64,000 nucleotides of DNA from Lepidurus packardi. Lineage: Eukaryota; Arthropoda; Branchiopoda; Notostraca; Triopsidae. Shown here piece after piece: positions 58,660 through 64,000 of this stretch. Both the position numbers and the translations under genes were made by a program. The stretch is from contig JAKZAN010000004.1 in assembly GCA_023053545.1 (NCBI GenBank), positions 6,634,001-6,698,000 of the forward strand. The letters are read 5' to 3'. The notes beneath the pieces are model-generated. The model had not been told where the DNA came from and made no database searches. It was given only the letters and a program-made list of their open reading frames with translations. Every line of letters starts with the position of its first letter. The first letter of the stretch is position 1.

Positions 58660-60334
58660 ATGGCGGTGCAGAGCTTTGTGGTTGTTCCCAAAAATGGTAA
58701 TTATTTAGCGATAATTAGACATTAAGGTCTATCTTAATGTTATATTATTAATCGACCAATAGCTCCCTACTTCGGGGCAGCGGCTATCGCCTTTGTTAAT
58801 CGTGTGCCGCAATCCCGGCGAGCGTCGAATACTGCATCGGAAGCCCATATCATCAAGGATAGCAGGCTTGAATCCCTTCGTAGAGGAACTGGAGGTCGGT
58901 CTAGCTTTAATGGAGTTACTGCCACAGTATTTGGAGCCAGTGGTTTCGTTGGACGCTACATTTGCAACCGGTTAGGGAAAACTGGAACACAGGTGATTTT
59001 GTCTGGATAAAAATAGAGATTCTGGAGCTAATTATAGTTATATCGGTGTTTGTAGATGATTATTCCCTATCGTGGCGATCATTACGAGGTTTTACGCCTT
59101 AAACTCTGCGGCGATCTTGGTCAAGTTTTGTTTCAGCCCTTCAACTTAAAGGATGAAAAATCCTTGTACCAAGCTATGAAATATTCAAACGTGGTCATCA
59201 ATTTAATTGGTCGTGATTGGGAGACGATGAACTTTACTTTCGACGACGTTCACGCCAAAGGAGCCCAGACTATTGCGCGCATTGCTAAAGAATGTGGAGT
59301 AGAAAAACTCGTACACTTTTCCACGATGAACGCTCAAGAACATCCGGAAGTAAAAAGGAAAGATGATTATTAAGATCTGTTAATGTCGTGTCGTTGGTTC
59401 TAGAGCATAATCTTGCCTGGAGGATCCAAATACCTGGCCAGCAAATGGAGGGGTGAACAACTTGTACGCGAGGAGTTTCCCAATGCCGTCATTATCAGAC
59501 CAAGTGACATTTATGGTCAAGAAGATAGATTCCTAAGGTAAAAGTTTTTTCTATGTGTTCTTGGTTGACAACTGGCTGATGTAGGTATTATGCTGCTGTT
59601 TGGCGGCGGCAGTTCCGTGCAATGCCTTTATGGAACAAGGGTGAGAAAACCGTCAAGCAGCCAGTTTTCGTCTCTGACGTGGCTGCTGGAGTTCTCCAAG
59701 TATTGAAAGATCCAGAGAGTCAGGGCAAAACCTACCAATTTGTTGGGTAATTTGCTTTTTACATATTTAGCATATAACAACATTTGAAATATTTAACATA
59801 TATTTGCATTTAACATATAAGAACCTTCAAGTGTTGAGATGTGTTAAAATAATTCGTGTGTTCGTAGGCCGAAACGCTACTTGCTGTCTGAAATGGTAGA
59901 TTGGTTCTATCGCGTCATGCGCAAGGATAAAGAATGGGGTTATTACCGTTACGACTTGCGTTACGATCCTTTATTTAAATTGCGAATCAGCCTCACCCAG
60001 AAGTTTTCTCCATCCTTTCCAATAAACACACTTGTGTGGGACAAAGTTGAACGGGTAATAAGTAAATCTGCATTACCGTTAGGTCCTTTCATTGACAAAC
60101 GTTAAACTGTTTCTTTGTTTTTATTTCGCATAGGAACATGTCACGGATAATGTTTCGGCCGAATTGCCCACCTTGGAGGACTTGAGTGTTTCTCTTACGC
60201 CAATGGAAGACCGAGTTCCTTGGGAACTCAAACCTTTCCGCGCCCTCAACTATTACGATGCCGAACTAAATGAATTTGACAAGCCAGCACCACCAAACGT
60301 TGTTCCCAACGTTGCAACTGGTCCAACAGCGTAA
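58660..60334 (+). CDS. NDUFA9: NDUFA9, mitochondrial complex I 39-kDa subunit
   Basis: Seven exons (58660-58696, 58763-58992, 59056-59349, 59404-59537, 59585-59746, 59868-60054 and 60134-60334) encode 414 residues; human NDUFA9 has 377. It is an accessory subunit of NADH:ubiquinone oxidoreductase with an atypical short-chain dehydrogenase fold that holds NADPH at the matrix arm junction. After a presequence-like N-terminus comes RRGTGGRSSFNGVTATVFGA with the nucleotide-binding GASGFVGRY. Family segments GTQMIIPYRGD, VVINLIGRDWETMNF and IIRPSDIYGQEDRFL follow, then KTVKQPVFVSDVAAGV. The first exon encodes only 12 residues. The tail extends further than in vertebrates. Confidence 0.96.
59765..59820 (+). 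repeat. Three copies of a 13-mer in NDUFA9 intron 5
   Basis: ATTTAGCATATAA (59765), ATTTAACATATAT (59791) and ATTTAACATATAA (59808) lie in the 121-nt intron, which is longer than the other NDUFA9 introns. They look like a local repeat expansion. Confidence 0.7.
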
Positions 60335-60416
60335 AAATGTGCTATAATGCACGAGAATTCGCTTAGCTGTGGAAGCCATAGAGCCATAGCCCTGTACATG
60401 TGGTTGAGTAAAAACT

Positions 60417-60422
60417 TTATTT
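60417..60422 (-). terminator. Poly(A) signal of RNF141 (minus strand)
   Basis: TTTATT on the + strand reads AATAAA on the minus strand, 46 nt beyond the RNF141 stop. It lies 83 bp from the NDUFA9 stop, so the two convergent transcripts are tightly packed. Confidence 0.6.
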
Positions 60423-60467
60423 GAAAAAAAAAAGCGAAAAAAGATGATTAGGGAAGCATAGTCATCA

Positions 60468-61484
60468 TCAGTCAAAAACACTAAACAAAGCTTTTCGCAT
60501 CTCAGCCAGTAATTCCGGAGAAGATGGAGCATCTGATAATACCCATGTGTCATCCGTGCTTTCCAGTGTCTCGCGGCACTGCGGACAAGACTTGTTGTTG
60601 ACGTTCCTAAAAACAGACTTGAATTAACTGCCTTTGTTTCTTGTTACCGTTTCAATTGGGTGGGAAAAGGAGAAGGTTTTACCATTGCTCTATACAGACG
60701 GCACAGTACTCGTGGGTGCAAGGTAAGATAACCCCAGCCTTTCTTTCCATACAAATACAACATTCGTCTGCGTCTGTAGTTTCCCCGCTGGCTTCTTCTA
60801 GCAAGGAATGCGTGGAAAGTGGAGATCGGAAAACAGACTCGGGCAAAAATTGTTGGCTGTCTGGTGAGGCGATAGGTGACATGACACGGTCTGTGGCAGT
60901 GTGTCCAGAGAATGAAGCATGGTTGTGTAAAGTTTTGCAAAGCTAAGATGAGAGCCACTCCTATAAATGATGAACTAGAATACTATTTTTTGGCTTAGGC
61001 TTACTTTTAAAAACTGTTTAAGATTAAGTGCTCGCCAGGCGTCAATTTCTCGAGTAGCGCAGTCTGTTTTGGCGCAAATAATGCGCACGGTGGCTTTCCA
61101 CATGACTCCTTCATCCGAGCCTTTCTTGATGATGAAAAAGAGCTGTTTGTCCTGGTCATCTACCAAGATCCTGGATCTGGCAAGGGAACACATACAGCTA
61201 AAGGTTTACAGGAAATTTGTTGTTTGTTTGGGAGTTTGAGGAACTTGCTCTTACATTGTATTCAGTTTGGCCACCTGTTCCCCCAACTCATCGTAAGAGA
61301 GTTTTGCAACTTGAAGTAGCACCTGCGTTTCTTGCAAGACTAAATTCTGGATGACCATCAAGTCAAGTGACGTTGACAATCCCATCGACCAGTCGTCTTC
61401 CATATTTGACCTGTCCCCACTACTACTACTACTACACAAGGCAGTCCTGGGACTGCTAGGGTGACCACTTTCAACTTGACCCAT
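60468..61484 (-). CDS. RNF141: RNF141-like RING finger protein
   Basis: Four exons (61484-61255, 61176-61005, 60942-60683 and 60606-60468) encode 266 residues; human RNF141 (ZNF230) has 230. It is a predicted RING E3 ubiquitin ligase. The start MGQVESG keeps a Gly2 that could be myristoylated, as in human MGQQIS. A Ser run (coded by a CTA/TAC trinucleotide repeat near 61420) follows. The family core then shows YDELGEQVAKLN, KGSDEGVMWKATVRIICAKT and ALNLKQFLK. The C3HC4 RING begins near residue 196 (CCICMERKAGVILPCTHEYC, then CIEQW and CPQC) and is complete. The conserved tail DTWVLSDAPSSPELL ends the protein. It converges on NDUFA9 with 133 bp between stops. Confidence 0.93.
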
Positions 61485-62425
61485 TCCCTTTTACTTAAAA
61501 ACTCTCCGTTTTGACGACGTTTTCTCAACCTTCGAGCTTTGTGATTCCCTAAGTGGAAACTTCCCCGCCTACATTGATCCGGTTTAGCTCTAGCAACACC
61601 AGTTTGGCATGTACACAGACATGCGCGTTAATCGTGCTCAGGTAAAATCGTGAAGTCTAAGATGATGATGATTTTGTTCATGCCGCCAGTAAGACGTATT
61701 TAAAGATGTCGAGTCATCGGGGTCAAAAAGGCTTCTACAGTGTCTTGGTCGGTGGGTGGATATAACTTGAAAAAAAGCGATTATGATGCCGCATAGGGAG
61801 AGGATATGTGTCCAGCACATGAGACCAAGCAGAGGCGAAGCGAGCAAGGTAGCTAAAGAGCCATGCAAGAAGCGTCGAGTTGAAGGCGACGAAGCTAAGT
61901 AAAAGACGCCGCCGACGTCGCAAGTCTGCTGTGATAAATTTAGAACATGAGACGCGGTGCCAACGCAGGAAAGGTTAGAACATTTTCTTCCAGTCCAACT
62001 TCGTACGTGGCCGGAGAAAAGTGCCTTTTCTTTCACAAGGTAGTACCAGTTCCGTTTGGGAGAAGGAAATTACGCTTGTACTAATTTGTGCCTTCGTTTG
62101 TCATTTGGAGAGACTTACAAGGGAGTCTTGTGCGAGGATTTTCGTCGCTCCCGAGTTCAGCAACTATTTTAAGACGGGCAAGCAAAAAGCTCAGCATTTT
62201 CTACGAATCTTAAACGTCTTCACAAGTAAATACGTTGTTTTCGTTTGCTTTTAACTTACGTAATTTAACCGTATGATCCCTGTGCGGTTTTGGCTAGGAC
62301 CGTTTTTCTTGTGTTATACGGAATAGTTTCAGCAAAAGCTGTGGTTGTAACGTCGGGGAGGAGATCCCAAGTTATTGCGAGTGATTCGAGCTCTTCTCAG
62401 AAGTTTTAGTGTGCCTTTTTCCATT
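61485..62425. promoter_or_regulatory. Divergent region between RNF141 and the 62.4-kb gene
   Basis: 940 bp separate outward-facing start codons. A 132-codon frame on the minus strand (62036-61638) has one hydrophobic stretch but no recognisable motif. A small + frame at about 61820-61901 starts MRPSRGEASKVAKEP and ends in a basic cluster; it is also unsupported. The region probably holds both promoters and 5' noncoding exons. Confidence 0.4.
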
Positions 62426-63029
62426 ATGGCTGGCAAAGATCTCTATCGGAAAGATATTGATGCTGTCTATCCAGAACACCTTTCGCGTTTGCATCGAGGA
62501 ACGGGTGCTTTTACGGGCGATTTGGCTCCGCAAGCCTTTCGTAGGATGCAAAAGAAAAGTATGCATCGAGGAGCGACTGGGCGTTTTCGAACTCAGCCAG
62601 TCACCTTTGATGAAATTCAGGTGACGTATGAGAGTATAGGAATTGTGCATACCATCCAAACCTCTCTATATAACGGTGAACTTTCTGGGGGTTCTAGGAA
62701 GTGGATGAAGACGTGTCAGAAGAAACTACGGAGCCAACAGCCGCTGCAGCAGCCACATCAGAGCAAGACTTGCAGCAGAGGTTTCAAGAATTCCGCGCTT
62801 TACAATCCTCGCGACGTGCCTTCAAAGCCCGCCAGTTGTGCGAAAGCCTTCCAAGTTCCAAAGGTGAACGATCTTTTCATGACGACATGCTAGCTTTTCG
62901 AGGGTTAACAAAGACTAATTTCTTTCGCTTTCTGCAGTTCCAGTTTCAGAAAGCAGTGAAGATTGCAAGCAAAACAGTGAAGTGCCTTCCAGTGCCAGTT
63001 CGGCTTCCCGACCGAGACCTTCTATATGA
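62426..63029 (+). CDS. Hypothetical protein, 150 residues, three exons
   Basis: Exons 62426-62620, 62698-62863 and 62938-63029 join in consistent phases with good splice sites (ATTCAG/gtgacg, CCAAAG/gtgaac, CTGCAG acceptor). I do not recognise the family. The N-terminal 65 residues are basic and ordered-looking ([52 protein letters not shown]). A Glu/Thr/Ala-rich linker follows, then a predicted helix [20 protein letters not shown], then a Ser-rich tail ending SRPRPSI. There is no signal peptide or membrane segment, so it is probably a soluble cytosolic or nuclear protein. An in-frame extension upstream of the ATG lacks a better start. The divergent partner is RNF141. Confidence 0.72.
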
Positions 63030-64000
63030 GCTTAAATTTTTGAAACTTATATGCATGGAGAGCCAGCTTGAAGTAATTTTACGTTAATTCCTTGTTATAA
63101 TCTATACCGAGGTATGTTGTTGTATTCTCTGGTTCTTTTTATGCAGAATAATTGACTGGCGTAAAAAAAATTTAGGTTTCTAGGCTAATTTGAACTTTTT
63201 TCTTTTCATGAAATTTATTTCTAATTGTATACCGAAGAGAATTGTATCAGTATACAAGCAAGTTCTCTGGTTTGCGGACTTTGGTACTATTTTGCAACCT
63301 TTGAACTACTAAAAATTGCCAGTTCCAAATGATTTTGCTACTCAGCCAAGACCTTTTCATAAACTCGATTAGGCAAATATCTTGTTGGCCAAACTACATT
63401 CGGCAAATTGTTTTCTGCAGCAACGTCGACGCCACTGTCACTGTCCTTGGCTGGAATCCAAGTTCAAGTGCAGTTCTCCCAAGTAGCTTGAGCGTCATGA
63501 CCGTCTCTGTTATCTGTACTGATTTAAACTTGCTTATTAAAACAAATCATTGGTTCCTTGACAACCATTGTTGTGCTGCAAGAAAAGCACATCGCAGGAA
63601 ATAATTTTTGTTGAATGGTCTTTTGCGTATAACCGTATGGGTAAGACCTCAATTGAAAATTGCGTAATCTCTCAGTGTATCATGTATTCACAGCGAAAGT
63701 TGAGGTAAGAATGCTCTTATTATCTTACATAATAATCACTCTTACTATCTTACTTTGTAGGGGAAAAGGTTCAAGGGCCGGTTGCACAGGTAGGATGACC
63801 CCTTAAGTGAAAGGGGAACAATCAAGGATCGTCCTGACTCGGCCTATGTCAACGAGCAATTTTTTACTGTTTTGGCAAAAATAGATTATAATAGTTGTAG
63901 TGTTATAATTTTTTAAAAGTTACTATCAACTATGATGTTTTCGATTAATAATTGTTTGATCTTGAATTGGCGGCTGAACTTAGAGAACTTAGTTCAATTC
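63030..64000. other. Downstream intergenic region, nothing recognised
   Basis: About 970 bp to the window end. A 91-codon frame at 63329-63604 has no motif and no clear splice context. The sequence is AT-rich, and the 3' UTR of the preceding gene should occupy its start. Confidence 0.5.

Noticed and set aside
61638-62036. 132-codon minus-strand frame with a hydrophobic stretch
   Set aside because: No signal-peptide logic, no homology I recognise, and it lies where the promoters of RNF141 and the next gene are expected.
63329-63604. 91-codon + strand frame near the window end
   Set aside because: No motif and no credible splice sites in AT-rich sequence after the last called gene.

Overview
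This is a eukaryotic nuclear window. Coding sequence is split by short GT-AG introns, mostly 45-120 nt, and every multi-exon model below keeps codon phase across its junctions. The gene set is that of an animal: condensin SMC2, an otopetrin proton channel, Mediator MED7, a U11/U12 snRNP protein, SLX4 with a BTB domain, NOSIP and complex I NDUFA9. Short introns, close gene spacing and the look of the otopetrin and NDUFA9 proteins suggest an arthropod, perhaps a branchiopod crustacean such as Daphnia. That assignment is inference; no species-specific marker was found.

Layout. 0-3 kb: 3' two thirds of SMC2 (+). 3.4-8.2 kb: otopetrin (-), convergent with SMC2. 10.2-12.9 kb: RBM28 (+), convergent with MED7 (-, 13.0-13.7 kb). 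MED7 is divergent from a PAF-acetylhydrolase gene (+, 14.3-16.4 kb). 16.4-43.9 kb: a 27 kb gene-poor tract holding homopolymer runs, simple repeats, a 34-bp perfect palindrome, a decayed pogo/Tigger-like DNA transposon and a few weak exon candidates, but no recognisable gene. 43.9-63 kb is dense again: ZMAT5 (-) divergent from NUDCD2 (+); a secreted acidic protein with an internal duplication (+); a small one-helix membrane protein (+); SLX4, POLD1 and NOSIP (all +); POLR3G and DPH3 (both -, 13 bp apart); NDUFA9 (+) divergent from DPH3; RNF141 (-) convergent with NDUFA9; and an unrecognised 150-residue protein (+).

Functionally, most identified genes are housekeeping: chromosome condensation (SMC2), DNA replication and repair (POLD1, SLX4), transcription (MED7, POLR3G), ribosome biogenesis (RBM28), minor-intron splicing (ZMAT5), translation-factor modification (DPH3) and respiration (NDUFA9). 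Neighbours share divergent promoters or nearly overlapping 3' ends; they do not form a single pathway. The least explained parts are the gene-poor tract, the duplicated acidic secreted protein and the two small proteins of unknown function. No CRISPR array, rRNA or convincing tRNA was seen.
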